Of a stretch of DNA of 64,000 bases, positions 50,664 through 58,865 are shown piece by piece. Position 1 is the first letter of the stretch, and every line of letters begins with the position of its first letter. Below the pieces are notes generated by a model. The model had not been told where the DNA came from. It ran no database searches and saw only the letters and a program-made list of their open reading frames with translations. Made by a program: the position numbers and the translations under genes. Source of the DNA: Roseateles_B flavus. Lineage in GTDB: Bacteria > Pseudomonadota > Gammaproteobacteria > Burkholderiales > Burkholderiaceae_C. The stretch is from assembly GCF_039872765.1 (NCBI RefSeq), contig NZ_JBDPZC010000002.1:439495-503494 (forward strand), read 5' to 3'.

Positions 50664-53474
50664 ATGACCGAACTTGCCAAGTCCTTCGAGCCCGCCGCCC
50701 TGGAAGCCCATTGGGGCCCTCTGTGGGAGTCCCAAGGCCTCTACCGTCCCACGCTGGACAAGAGCCGCGACTCCTTCTGCATCCAGCTGCCGCCGCCGAA
50801 TGTGACCGGCACCCTGCACATGGGTCACGCCTTCAACCAGACCATCATGGACTCGTTGACGCGCTACCACCGCATGCGCGGCCACAACACCCTGTGGGTG
50901 CCTGGCACCGACCACGCCGGCATCGCGACGCAGATCGTGGTGGAGCGCCAGCTGCAGGAGAAGGGCCAGAGCCGCCATGACCTGGGCCGCAAGAACTTCG
51001 TCGCCCAGGTCTGGGAGTGGAAGGAGCAGTCCGGCAGCACCATCACCCGCCAGATGCGCCGCATGGGCGACTCGGTGAGCTGGGAGCACGAGTACTTCAC
51101 CATGGACGACAAGCTCTCCAAGGTGGTCACCGACACCTTCGTGCGCCTCTTCGAAGAAGGCCTGATCTACCGCGGCAAGCGCCTGGTGTCCTGGGACCCC
51201 ATCCTGAAGTCCGCCGTCTCCGACCTGGAGGTGGAGAGCGAGGAGGAAGACGGCTCGCTGTGGCACATCCGCTACCCGATGGCTGAAGGATCGGAGACCC
51301 TCGTCGTCGCCACGACCCGCCCCGAGACCATGCTGGGGGACACCGCCGTGATGGTCCACCCCGAGGACGAGCGCTACAAGCACCTGATCGGCCAGCAGGT
51401 GAAGCTGCCCATCACCGGCCGTCTGGTCCCGGTGATCGCCGACGACTACGTGGACAAGGAATTCGGCACCGGCGTGGTGAAGGTCACCCCGGCGCATGAC
51501 ACCAACGACTACCAGGTGGGCCTGCGCCACAAGCTGCCCATGCTGACCATCTTCGATCTCGAGGCCAAGGTCAGTGCCCATGAGGCCACCGAGATCCCGG
51601 CCGAGTACATCGGTCTGGACCGCTTCGTCGCACGCAAGAAGATCGTGGCCGAGCTGGAGGCGCAGGGCCTGCTGGTCGAGGTCAAGAAGCACAAGCTGAT
51701 GGTGCCGCGCTGCGCCCGCACGGGCCAGGTCATCGAGCCCATGCTGACGGACCAGTGGTTCGTGGCCATGAGCAAGGCCGGCGCCAACGGCAAGTCCATC
51801 GCCGAGGAGGCCATCGAGGCCGTCAGCTCGGGTGACGTGAAGTTTGTGCCCGAGAACTGGGTCAACACCTACAACCAGTGGATGAAGAACATCCAGGACT
51901 GGTGCATCTCCCGCCAGCTGTGGTGGGGCCACCAGATCCCCGCCTGGTATGACGAGGACGGCCAGGTCTACGTCGCCCGCAGCGAGGCGGAGGCGCAGGC
52001 CAAGGCCCCCGGCAAGACCCTGACCCGCGACGAGGACGTGCTGGACACCTGGTACTCCTCCGCCCTGGTGCCCTTCTCCACCCTGGGCTGGCCCGAGGCC
52101 ACCGTGGAGCAGGACCTCTTCCTGCCCTCCTCCGTGCTGGTGACGGGATACGACATCATCTTCTTCTGGGTCGCCCGGATGATCATGATGACCAAGCACT
52201 TCACCGGCAAGGTGCCCTTCAAGCACGTCTACATCCACGGTCTGGTGCTCGACGCCCAGGGCAAGAAGATGTCCAAGTCCGAGGGCAATGTGCTGGACCC
52301 GGTGGACCTGATCGACGGCATCGAGCTCGCGCCCCTGCTGGACAAGCGCACCCAAGGCCTGCGCAAGCCCGAGACGGCGCCCAAGGTCCGCAAGGCCACT
52401 GAGAAGGAGTTCCCCGAGGGCATCCCCGGTTACGGCGCCGACGCCCTGCGCTTCACCTTCGCAGCCATGGCCACGCTGGGCCGCTCGGTCAACTTCGACT
52501 CCAAGCGCTGCGAGGGCTACCGCAACTTCTGCAACAAGCTCTGGAACGCCACGCGCTTCGTGCTGATGAACACCGAAGGCCAGGACTGCGGCCTGAAGGA
52601 GCACACCGCGGCGGACTGCGAAGGCGGCTACCTGAGCTTCAGCCCCTCGGACCGCTGGATCACGAGCGAGCTGCAGAAGGTCGAGATGGCCGTGGCCCAG
52701 GGCTTCGCGGACTACCGCCTGGACAACGTCGCCAACGCCATCTACGACTTCGTCTGGAACGAGTACTGCGACTGGTACCTGGAGATCGCCAAGGTGCAGA
52801 TCCAGGTCGGCAACGAGGCTGAAGCGCGCGCCACGCGCCGCACCCTGATCCGCACGCTGGAGACCACGCTGCGCCTGTTGCACCCGGTGTCCCCCTTCAT
52901 CACCGAGGCCCTGTGGCAGACGGTCGCGCCGGTGGCCGGCCGCAAGAGCACCGAGTACATCGTCAACGCTGCCTACCCCGTGGCCCAGCCCGAGAAGATT
53001 GACCCGGCGGCCATCGCCTGGGTGGAGCAGCTCAAGGCCGTGGTGGGCACCTGCCGCAGCCTGCGCAGCGAGATGGGCCTCTCGCCCGCCGAGCGCGTGC
53101 CCCTGCTGGTGGCTGGCGGCCAGGGCTTCATCGCCGAAGCCGCTCCGCTGATCAAGACCCTGGCCAAGCTGGCCGAGGTCCAGCTGGTGGATGACGCCAC
53201 CTTCGAGCAGGCCGCCGCCGCGCTGCCCGTGCTGGTGCATGGCGAGGCCCGCCTGGCGCTGAAGGTGGAGATCGACGTCGAGGCCGAACGCGCCCGCCTG
53301 GGCAAGGAGATCGCCCGACTCGAAGGCGAGATCAGCAAGGCCACGGCCAAGCTGTCCAATGAGAGCTTCGTGGCCCGCGCGCCCGAGGCTGTCGTGGCCC
53401 AGGAGCGCCAGCGCGTGGCCGAGTTCGGAGCGACGCTGGAGCGGCTGAAGACCCAGGCCTCCCGTCTGGGCTGA
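50664..53474 (+). CDS. valS: Valyl-tRNA synthetase
   Basis: 936 aa from the ATG at 50664 (MTELAKSFEPAALEAHW). Class I synthetase: HIGH-like site in PPNVTGTLHMGHAF, KMSKS in GKKMSKSEGNVLDP, CP1 editing domain with TTRPETMLGDTAV and DDYVDKEFGTGVVKVTPAHD, anticodon-binding helix bundle, and a C-terminal coiled coil (ARLGKEIARLEGEISKATAK). Charges tRNA-Val and edits Thr-tRNA-Val. A strong terminator follows. Complete, no oddities. Confidence 0.97.
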   Translation: MTELAKSFEPAALEAHWGPLWESQGLYRPTLDKSRDSFCIQLPPPNVTGTLHMGHAFNQTIMDSLTRYHRMRGHNTLWVPGTDHAGIATQIVVERQLQEKGQSRHDLGRKNFVAQVWEWKEQSGSTITRQMRRMGDSVSWEHEYFTMDDKLSKVVTDTFVRLFEEGLIYRGKRLVSWDPILKSAVSDLEVESEEEDGSLWHIRYPMAEGSETLVVATTRPETMLGDTAVMVHPEDERYKHLIGQQVKLPITGRLVPVIADDYVDKEFGTGVVKVTPAHDTNDYQVGLRHKLPMLTIFDLEAKVSAHEATEIPAEYIGLDRFVARKKIVAELEAQGLLVEVKKHKLMVPRCARTGQVIEPMLTDQWFVAMSKAGANGKSIAEEAIEAVSSGDVKFVPENWVNTYNQWMKNIQDWCISRQLWWGHQIPAWYDEDGQVYVARSEAEAQAKAPGKTLTRDEDVLDTWYSSALVPFSTLGWPEATVEQDLFLPSSVLVTGYDIIFFWVARMIMMTKHFTGKVPFKHVYIHGLVLDAQGKKMSKSEGNVLDPVDLIDGIELAPLLDKRTQGLRKPETAPKVRKATEKEFPEGIPGYGADALRFTFAAMATLGRSVNFDSKRCEGYRNFCNKLWNATRFVLMNTEGQDCGLKEHTAADCEGGYLSFSPSDRWITSELQKVEMAVAQGFADYRLDNVANAIYDFVWNEYCDWYLEIAKVQIQVGNEAEARATRRTLIRTLETTLRLLHPVSPFITEALWQTVAPVAGRKSTEYIVNAAYPVAQPEKIDPAAIAWVEQLKAVVGTCRSLRSEMGLSPAERVPLLVAGGQGFIAEAAPLIKTLAKLAEVQLVDDATFEQAAAALPVLVHGEARLALKVEIDVEAERARLGKEIARLEGEISKATAKLSNESFVARAPEAVVAQERQRVAEFGATLERLKTQASRLG

Positions 53475-53514
53475 GGCCCGTCACAGGATCCTGCTGCCGG
53501 ATCCACGCCCGTCA

Positions 53515-53545
53515 GCACAAGGGGGCCTGCAAGGGCCCCCTGTGC
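53515..53545 (+). terminator. valS terminator
   Basis: Long stem GCACA-GGGGGCC pairing with GGCCCCC-TGTGC (one bulge), then ATTTGG. Position 40 nt after the valS stop and before the convergent gene suggests a terminator that may work in both directions. Confidence 0.7.
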
Positions 53546-53613
53546 ATTTGGAACCGTCGGACCGGCAGCAGCCATACGGGCCCCCGGCAGAGCCCATCCC
53601 CGGGGGAGGGCGT

Positions 53614-54555
53614 TCAAGCCCCGCTGGGCTCCGCCACGGCACCCGCCGTGGTCTCTGGCTTGCTCAGCAACTCGTCCATGCGCCGCGCCACCGCCCAGGC
53701 GGCCCGCACGCGCGACTCCCGCGTGGTGCTGGCGACTCGCGGCGTGATCTGCAGATTGGGCATGCCGTGCAGGGGCCGGTCGGGCTCCAGCCAGCCCGGC
53801 TCCACGCTGTCCATCCAGGCCGCGAGGATGCGGCCGCTGCGCATGGCGCCGGCCAGGGCCACGTCGTCGAACATGGCGCAGTGGGTGAGCGCCACCACCA
53901 CCTGGTTGGCCTTGGCATGGCCCAGCACACGGTGGCCCAGCAGGCCCTTGTAGCGCGGGTAGAAGGGCAGCTGCACGCAGAGCACGTCGCTCTGCTCCAT
54001 CAGGGCGCGCAGGGCCACGGGCGGGATGTTCCATTGCTTCCAGAGGTCCTCGCTCTCGTGCAGCGAGGGGTCGTAACCCAGGACCTTGGCGCCGAAGGCC
54101 GGCAGGATCTGGGCCAGCATGCGCGAGGCCGGCGTCAAGCCCAGCAGGCCCACGGTGGACTGCCCCAGCTCGCGCCCCACCAGCAGGCCATCGGCACCGT
54201 AGACCGGCACCCGGCGCAGCATGTTCAGCGCCGCGCCCAGCATGTACTCGGCCTCGGCCTGCCCCGTGGCGGCGCCGGAACGCACGAGTTCGACCTCGTG
54301 CATGCGGCAGGCCTCGATGTCCACCGTCTCGATACCGGCGCTCACGCGGCCGATCACCCGCAGGCGCGGCGCGGCCTTCAGCAGGGAATGGTCGACCGCC
54401 ACGGTGGGCGGCAGGATCAGGCCGTGCACCTGCTGCAGGCCTTCACGCAGCGCGGCGGGGTCCCGGGCCAGCTCCGGCGCCACGCGCACGGCATGGCGCT
54501 TGCCCAGCCATTCGACCACCTCGACATCCAGAGGTTCCAGCACCAGCAGATTCAT
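53614..54555 (-). CDS. D-2-hydroxyacid dehydrogenase homologue lacking usual catalytic residues
   Basis: 313 aa. Overall fold of the D-isomer-specific 2-hydroxyacid dehydrogenases (PGDH/hydroxypyruvate reductase) is clear: RVIGRVSAGIETVDIEAC, AEYMLGAALNMLRR, TVGLLGLTPASRMLAQILP, VLCVQLPFYPRYKGLLG. The catalytic parts have changed: the usual N-x-x-R-G-x-x-V-D-E segment reads ALTHCAMFDDVALAGA, so the substrate-binding Arg is absent, and the T-P-H catalytic His is Arg in LQITPRVAST. The dinucleotide motif is also non-standard (GLLGLTPAS for GxGxxG). It may bind a ligand without catalysis or use different chemistry. It is divergent from galU with 83 nt between starts. Confidence 0.85.
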   Translation of the reverse strand: MNLLVLEPLDVEVVEWLGKRHAVRVAPELARDPAALREGLQQVHGLILPPTVAVDHSLLKAAPRLRVIGRVSAGIETVDIEACRMHEVELVRSGAATGQAEAEYMLGAALNMLRRVPVYGADGLLVGRELGQSTVGLLGLTPASRMLAQILPAFGAKVLGYDPSLHESEDLWKQWNIPPVALRALMEQSDVLCVQLPFYPRYKGLLGHRVLGHAKANQVVVALTHCAMFDDVALAGAMRSGRILAAWMDSVEPGWLEPDRPLHGMPNLQITPRVASTTRESRVRAAWAVARRMDELLSKPETTAGAVAEPSGA

Positions 54556-54638
54556 CTTTTCATGTTCCAGATGGCATTGCTCCGGGGCCAGACCCCCCGT
54601 GCCACAATCCCACGCATTCGTCCCAGGCAGCTCGCCAG

Positions 54639-55514
54639 ATGCAAATCAACAAAGCCATTTTCCCTGTTGCGGGCCTCGGCACGCGTTTTCTCCCGGCAAC
54701 AAAAGCGCAGCCGAAGGAAATGCTGCCGGTCGTGGACAAACCTTTGATCCAGTATGCGGTCGAAGAGGCCTATGCCGCGGGCATCCGCGAGATGATCTTT
54801 GTGACCGGCCGTCACAAGCGCCCCATCGAAGATCACTTCGACATGAGCTTCGAGCTGGAAGTCGGCCTGGAGCAGGCCGGCAAGCAGGAGCTGCTCGACG
54901 TCGTGCGAAGCGTCAAGCCCGATGACATGCAGTGCATCTATGTCCGCCAGGCGCAGGCCCTGGGCCTCGGCCATGCGGTGCTGTGCGGGCAGCGTCTGGT
55001 GGGCAACGAACCCTTCGCCGTGCTGCTGGCGGACGACCTGATGGTCGGCCCCGACGAAGGCCATCCCGTGCTCAAGCAGATGGTCGAGCAGTTCAGCGAA
55101 TGGCGCGCCTCCATCCTTGCCGTGCAGGAAGTCCCTGCTGAGCACACCCGGCGCTACGGCATCGTGGCCGGCGCCCCGGTGAGCGACAAGCTGGTGGACG
55201 TCCAGCGCATCGTCGAGAAGCCCGCGCCCGAGGTCGCGCCTTCGCGCCTGGGCGTGGCGGGGCGCTACATCCTCACGCCGGGTGTCTTTCTCGAGATCGC
55301 CAGCCAGCCGCGCGGCGTGGGTGGCGAGATCCAGCTGACGGACGGCATCGCCGGCCTGCTGCGTCGCGAGAAGGTCTTTGCCTATCGTTACGAGGGCAAG
55401 CGCTATGACTGCGGCTCCAAGGAAGGCTTTCTGCAGGCCAATGTGGAACTGGCCCTGGCGCATCCCGCGCTGGGCCCCGGATTCCGCGAGTACCTGAAGT
55501 CGCTCGACGTCTGA
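54639..55514 (+). CDS. galU: UTP-glucose-1-phosphate uridylyltransferase
   Basis: 291 aa. It makes UDP-glucose from UTP and glucose-1-phosphate for exopolysaccharide, LPS core and trehalose. Nucleotidyltransferase motifs: FPVAGLGTRFLPATKAQPKE (with sugar-nucleotide signature), DKPLIQYAVEEA, GLGHAVLCGQRLVGNEPFAV, LADDLMVGPDE, IVEKPAPEVAPS and GGEIQLTDGIAGLLR. Normal length. Followed by a strong terminator shared with the convergent tusA-like gene. Confidence 0.97.
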   Translation: MQINKAIFPVAGLGTRFLPATKAQPKEMLPVVDKPLIQYAVEEAYAAGIREMIFVTGRHKRPIEDHFDMSFELEVGLEQAGKQELLDVVRSVKPDDMQCIYVRQAQALGLGHAVLCGQRLVGNEPFAVLLADDLMVGPDEGHPVLKQMVEQFSEWRASILAVQEVPAEHTRRYGIVAGAPVSDKLVDVQRIVEKPAPEVAPSRLGVAGRYILTPGVFLEIASQPRGVGGEIQLTDGIAGLLRREKVFAYRYEGKRYDCGSKEGFLQANVELALAHPALGPGFREYLKSLDV

Positions 55515-55539
55515 GCGAGCCCGGCCGGACACAAGCAAA

Positions 55540-55574
55540 AGGCCTGCGGACTCGGCGAGAGTCGGCAGGCCTTC
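55540..55574. terminator. Bidirectional terminator between galU and tusA-like gene
   Basis: AAGGCCTGC (55540-55548) pairs with GCAGGCCTT (55566-55574), with further pairing GACTC/GAGTC in the loop. A-rich on the left and CTTCTTG on the right, so it can end both convergent transcripts. Confidence 0.75.
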
Positions 55575-55591
55575 TTGCAGAGGCGGGCGGC

Positions 55592-55819
55592 TCAGCGCCG
55601 CTTCAGCACGTGGACGAACTCCTCGCCGGACTGGCTCTGCGCCACCAGCTCGTTGCCGGTCTGGCGGGCGAAGGCCTGGAAGTCTCGGGTGGAGCCCGGG
55701 TCCGTGGCCACGACCTTCAGCAGCTGGCCGCTCTGCATCTCCGCCAGGGCCTTCTTGGCCTTGAGGATGGGCAGGGGGCAGTGAAGGCCGCGGGTGTCGA
55801 GTTCCTTATGGATGTCCAT
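55592..55819 (-). CDS. TusA-family sulfurtransferase-like protein
   Basis: 75 aa. Beta-alpha-beta SirA/TusA fold with the hallmark CPLP active site (LDTRGLHCPLPILKAKKALA). The conserved Cys accepts persulfide sulfur for tRNA thiolation, cofactor synthesis or sulfur oxidation. Next to cysM, so a role in cysteine-derived sulfur transfer is plausible. Whether it is the true TusA or one of the YedF/YeeD-type paralogues cannot be decided from sequence alone, so no symbol is given. Confidence 0.92.
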   Translation of the reverse strand: MDIHKELDTRGLHCPLPILKAKKALAEMQSGQLLKVVATDPGSTRDFQAFARQTGNELVAQSQSGEEFVHVLKRR

Positions 55820-55896
55820 GTGCGTCTCTTTCCTGGACGGGATTCTAGGGCCGGTTCACACAACGCAGACCCGGGCCTTCATTGGGTGCACAGCCC

Positions 55897-56808
55897 CTAG
55901 GCAGGGAAGACGCCGGTGGACAGGTAGCGATCACCGCGATCGCAGACCACGAAGACCAGGGTCGCGTTGCTGAGGGTGCGCGCCAGCTGCAGAGCCACCC
56001 AGCAGGCGCCGGCCGCGGAGATGCCGGCGAAGAGCCCCTCCTCGCGGGCCAGGCGGCGGGCCATGTCCTCGGCGTCGCTCTGGCTGACCTGCACCAGCTC
56101 GTCGACCTGCTCAGGGTGATAGATCCGGGGCATGTAGGCCTCCGGCCACTTGCGGATGCCGGGGATGCGCGAGCCCTCGGCCGGCTGGGCGCCCACGATG
56201 CGTACCGCCGGGTTCTTCTCCTTCAGGAAGCGCGAGGTGCCGGTGATGGTGCCGGTCGTGCCCATGGCGCTGACGAAGTGGGTGATCTCGCCGCCGGTGT
56301 CACGCCAGATCTCGGGGCCGGTGGTCTCGTAGTGGATGCGCGAGTTGTCCTCGTTGGCGAACTGGTCCAGCACGCGGCCGCGGCCGTCACGCTGCATCTG
56401 CTCGGCCAGGTCGCGGGCGTATTCCATGCCGCCGGAGCGCGGCGTGAGGATGAGCTCGGCGCCGAAAGCCTTCATGGTCTGGGCCCGCTCGATGGAGAGG
56501 TCCTCCGGCATGATCAGCACCATGCGGTAGCCGCGCATGGCGGCGGCCATGGCCAGGGCGATGCCGGTGTTGCCCGAGGTGGCCTCGATGAGGGTGTCAC
56601 CAGGCTTGATCTCGCCGCGCTCCTCGGCCCGGCGGATCATGCTGATGGCAGGGCGGTCCTTGACCGAGCCGGCAGGGTTGTTGCCCTCCAGCTTGCCCAG
56701 CAGCACGTTGCCGCGGGCGGCCAGCTCCGGCCCCAGGATGCGTTGCAGACGCACCAGCGGCGTATTGCCGATCACGTCCTCCAGACTCGGGTACTGTTTT
56801 GTGCTCAT
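55897..56808 (-). CDS. cysM: Cysteine synthase B
   Basis: 303 aa. PLP-dependent fold type II O-acetylserine sulfhydrylase: PLP Lys in NPAGSVKDRPAISMI, EATSGNTGIALAMAAAMRGY, substrate loop VSAMGTTGTITGTSRFLKEK. The N-terminus (SLEDVIGNTPLVRLQRI) and the YMPRIY segment fit CysM better than CysK. It makes cysteine from O-acetylserine and sulfide, or S-sulfocysteine from thiosulfate. TusA-like gene follows on the same strand after 77 nt. Confidence 0.95.
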   Translation of the reverse strand: MSTKQYPSLEDVIGNTPLVRLQRILGPELAARGNVLLGKLEGNNPAGSVKDRPAISMIRRAEERGEIKPGDTLIEATSGNTGIALAMAAAMRGYRMVLIMPEDLSIERAQTMKAFGAELILTPRSGGMEYARDLAEQMQRDGRGRVLDQFANEDNSRIHYETTGPEIWRDTGGEITHFVSAMGTTGTITGTSRFLKEKNPAVRIVGAQPAEGSRIPGIRKWPEAYMPRIYHPEQVDELVQVSQSDAEDMARRLAREEGLFAGISAAGACWVALQLARTLSNATLVFVVCDRGDRYLSTGVFPA

Positions 56809-56875
56809 GGCGGTGATTGTCCACCAGGGCGCCCGCCCTTCGCGGTCACGGGGCCTTGCGACCTCTCTGGCACAT

Positions 56876-56891
56876 GGGGTCGGGTCTTGCC
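56876..56891 (+). repeat. Dispersed 16-mer repeat variant
   Basis: GGGGTCGGGTCTTGCC, identical to the 32297 copy, between cysM and the tRNA-Leu gene. Confidence 0.65.
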
Positions 56892-56969
56892 CGCGCCTGC
56901 TCCGGCAGCGCGAGCCGGAGGCGCCGCCAAAGCCATGTCATAATCCGCCCCTCGCGCACAGCGCCGATG

Positions 56970-57054
56970 GCCCGGATGGCGAAATCGGTAGACGCAGGGG
57001 ACTCAAAATCCCCCGCCGCAAGGCGTGTCGGTTCGAGTCCGACTCCGGGCACCA
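56970..57054 (+). tRNA. tRNA-Leu (CAA anticodon)
   Basis: 85 nt with encoded CCA. Acceptor stem GCCCGGA/TCCGGGC, D-arm GCGAAATCGGTAGACGC, anticodon stem GGGGA/TCCCC around loop CTCAAAA (anticodon CAA, reading UUG), class II long variable arm, T-loop GGTTCGAGTCC. All arms fold by eye. A terminator follows at 57085. Confidence 0.96.
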
Positions 57055-57084
57055 CGAAATACGCAATGGCTGCTGAACGCGAAG

Positions 57085-57108
57085 AAAACCACCGCACGGT
57101 GGTTTTTT
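57085..57108 (+). terminator. tRNA-Leu terminator
   Basis: AAAACCACC, loop GCAC, GGTGGTTTTTT: a 9-bp stem ending in six T, 30 nt after the tRNA. Confidence 0.85.
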
Positions 57109-57195
57109 CATTTCCGCGCAGCCCCCGGCCGGAAGTCGCGCGGACGCATACACTCGCTGCGTCCAAGGCCGATGCCGGCCGTTCTGTCTCTCAGC

Positions 57196-57208
57196 GCAAG
57201 ACCTGACA
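57196..57208 (-). repeat. Partial dispersed 16-mer repeat (reverse)
   Basis: The plus strand reads GCAAGACCTGACA, the reverse complement of GTCAGGTCTTGC, 7 nt before the rhomboid ATG. It lacks the GGGG end, so it may be chance or a decayed copy. Confidence 0.4.
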
Positions 57209-57215
57209 CACCGCC

Positions 57216-57794
57216 ATGCCCCAACTGCCCCCCATCACCAAGGCCTTCATGCTGGCTTGCGTGGGCTTCTTCTGCCTGTTCATCCTGGTGCCGGAATGGA
57301 AGCCCTGGCTGGCGCTGTGGCCCATCTCCAGCGGCAACTTCCTGCCCTGGCAGATGGTCACCTACGCCTTCCTGCATGGCGACGCCATGCACCTGTTCTT
57401 CAACATGCTGGGCCTGTGGATGTTCGGATCGGAGCTGGAGCTGGTCTTCGGCCAACGCCGCTACCTGCAGCTGCTGGTGGCCTCCACGCTCAGTGCGGCG
57501 GCCATGCAGCTGCTGTTCACCTTCGCCATCGGCTCCTACGCGCCCACGGTGGGCGCCTCCGGCGCGCTCTTCGGCCTGCTGCTGGGTTTTGGCATGCTCT
57601 TCCCGGACCGGGTCATCATGCCCCTGTTCCCCCCCATCCCCATGAAGGCCAAGGTCTTCGTGGCCCTCTTCGGCGCACTCGAGTTGCTGATGGGTCTCAG
57701 CGGCGCCAGCGGCGTTGCCCACTTCGCCCACCTGGGCGGCATGATCGGCGCCTGGCTGCTGATCCGGAACTGGCGCAGCGGCGGCCGCCGCTGA
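57216..57794 (+). CDS. Rhomboid family intramembrane serine protease
   Basis: 192 aa, six TM helices, the minimal bacterial rhomboid core. Catalytic Ser in TVGASGALFGLLLG and His in GVAHFAHLGGMIGAW; the family HxxxxFNM motif appears as HLFFNMLGLW. It cleaves TM segments inside the inner membrane; targets are unknown. No operon partner; convergent with the SDR gene, 18 nt apart. Confidence 0.94.
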   Translation: MPQLPPITKAFMLACVGFFCLFILVPEWKPWLALWPISSGNFLPWQMVTYAFLHGDAMHLFFNMLGLWMFGSELELVFGQRRYLQLLVASTLSAAAMQLLFTFAIGSYAPTVGASGALFGLLLGFGMLFPDRVIMPLFPPIPMKAKVFVALFGALELLMGLSGASGVAHFAHLGGMIGAWLLIRNWRSGGRR

Positions 57795-57812
57795 AGCCCG
57801 GGTCCCGGGGTC

Positions 57813-58721
57813 TCAGCGCCCCGCCAGCAGGCCCTCGCGCACGTCCGCATACCGCAGGCGCAGGCCCAGATCGCGCTTCATGCGTGCATTGAGCAGGCGG
57901 CGTGATTCCGCCATGAAGCTCAGCTGCATCGGCGACATCTGCACCTGCGCCTGGGCCCGGCTGATGCGTGGCGGCCTGGGCAGCCCGCAGAGATCGGCCG
58001 CCAGGTCGAAGTACTCGCCCATGCGCAGCTGGGTGTCGTCGCAGACATTGAAGCAGCGCCCCGCCGGCGCCCGCAGCAGCGCGCGCACGCAGACCCGCGC
58101 CAGGTCGTCGGCGTGGATGTGGTTGGTGTAGACGTCGTCCGGCGCCTCCAGCACCGGCGTGCCGCGCGCCAGGCGCTCGCGCGGATGCCCGCCCTCGCGG
58201 TCCCAGGCATAGATGCCCGGCACGCGCAGCACGCTCACATGCGCCCCGGTCTCGCGCCCGAAGCGGCGCAGGGCCTGCTCGGCATCGACACGGCGGTGTG
58301 CGCGATCGGAGCGCGGCTGCAGCGGGGCGGTCTCGTCCAGCCACGCGCCCTGGGCATCGCCGTAGACGCCCGTGGTGCTGGCGTAGACCAGCACCTGCGG
58401 CGGCGTCGCACGGCGCAGCGCCTGCAGCAGGCGGCGGGTCCGCAGGTCCTGCGCGCCGCTGGCCTGTGGCGGCGCCAGGTGCAGCACGTGGGTGGCCAGG
58501 CCGGCCAGGCGGCGCAGGGTCCGGGCATCGTCCAGATTGCCCAGCAAGGGATGCGCCCCGGCGGCCCGCAAGGCCTCCTGGCGCGCGGGCGAAGAGGTCA
58601 GCGCACAGACCTGCCAGCCTGCAGGCAGGCGGCGCAGCACACGCATCCCGACGTCGCCGCAGCCGACGATCAGCAGGCGCACCGGGGCCTCGGAAGCTTG
58701 GGAACGGGAAGACATGGACAT
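57813..58721 (-). CDS. NAD(P)-binding SDR-type epimerase/dehydratase family protein
   Basis: 302 aa. N-terminal Rossmann motif LLIVGCGDVGMRVLRRL and extended-SDR features VLVYASTTGVYGDAQGAWLDE, VLRVPGIYAWDREGG, and NHIHADDLARVCVRALL. The YxxxK dyad is not evident: the VYGD segment is present, but the usual Lys is absent at i+4 and RAHRRVDAEQALRR occupies the region. It resembles the YeeZ-like group of uncertain function. ATG at 58721; the third codon is also ATG. Divergent from the flavin reductase gene. Confidence 0.88.
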   Translation of the reverse strand: MSMSSRSQASEAPVRLLIVGCGDVGMRVLRRLPAGWQVCALTSSPARQEALRAAGAHPLLGNLDDARTLRRLAGLATHVLHLAPPQASGAQDLRTRRLLQALRRATPPQVLVYASTTGVYGDAQGAWLDETAPLQPRSDRAHRRVDAEQALRRFGRETGAHVSVLRVPGIYAWDREGGHPRERLARGTPVLEAPDDVYTNHIHADDLARVCVRALLRAPAGRCFNVCDDTQLRMGEYFDLAADLCGLPRPPRISRAQAQVQMSPMQLSFMAESRRLLNARMKRDLGLRLRYADVREGLLAGR

Positions 58722-58865
58722 GGACGAAGTGCAGGATGGCCAGGCCCGAAAGGACAGGCTGACGGCGCCCGGCCCTGCTCAGGCAAAATGTCGACCCAGT
58801 GTACGGCCCGCCCCGCCGACTCCTCGGCAGGACACGGGCCGCTTTATCGTCCGGACCTCACCACC

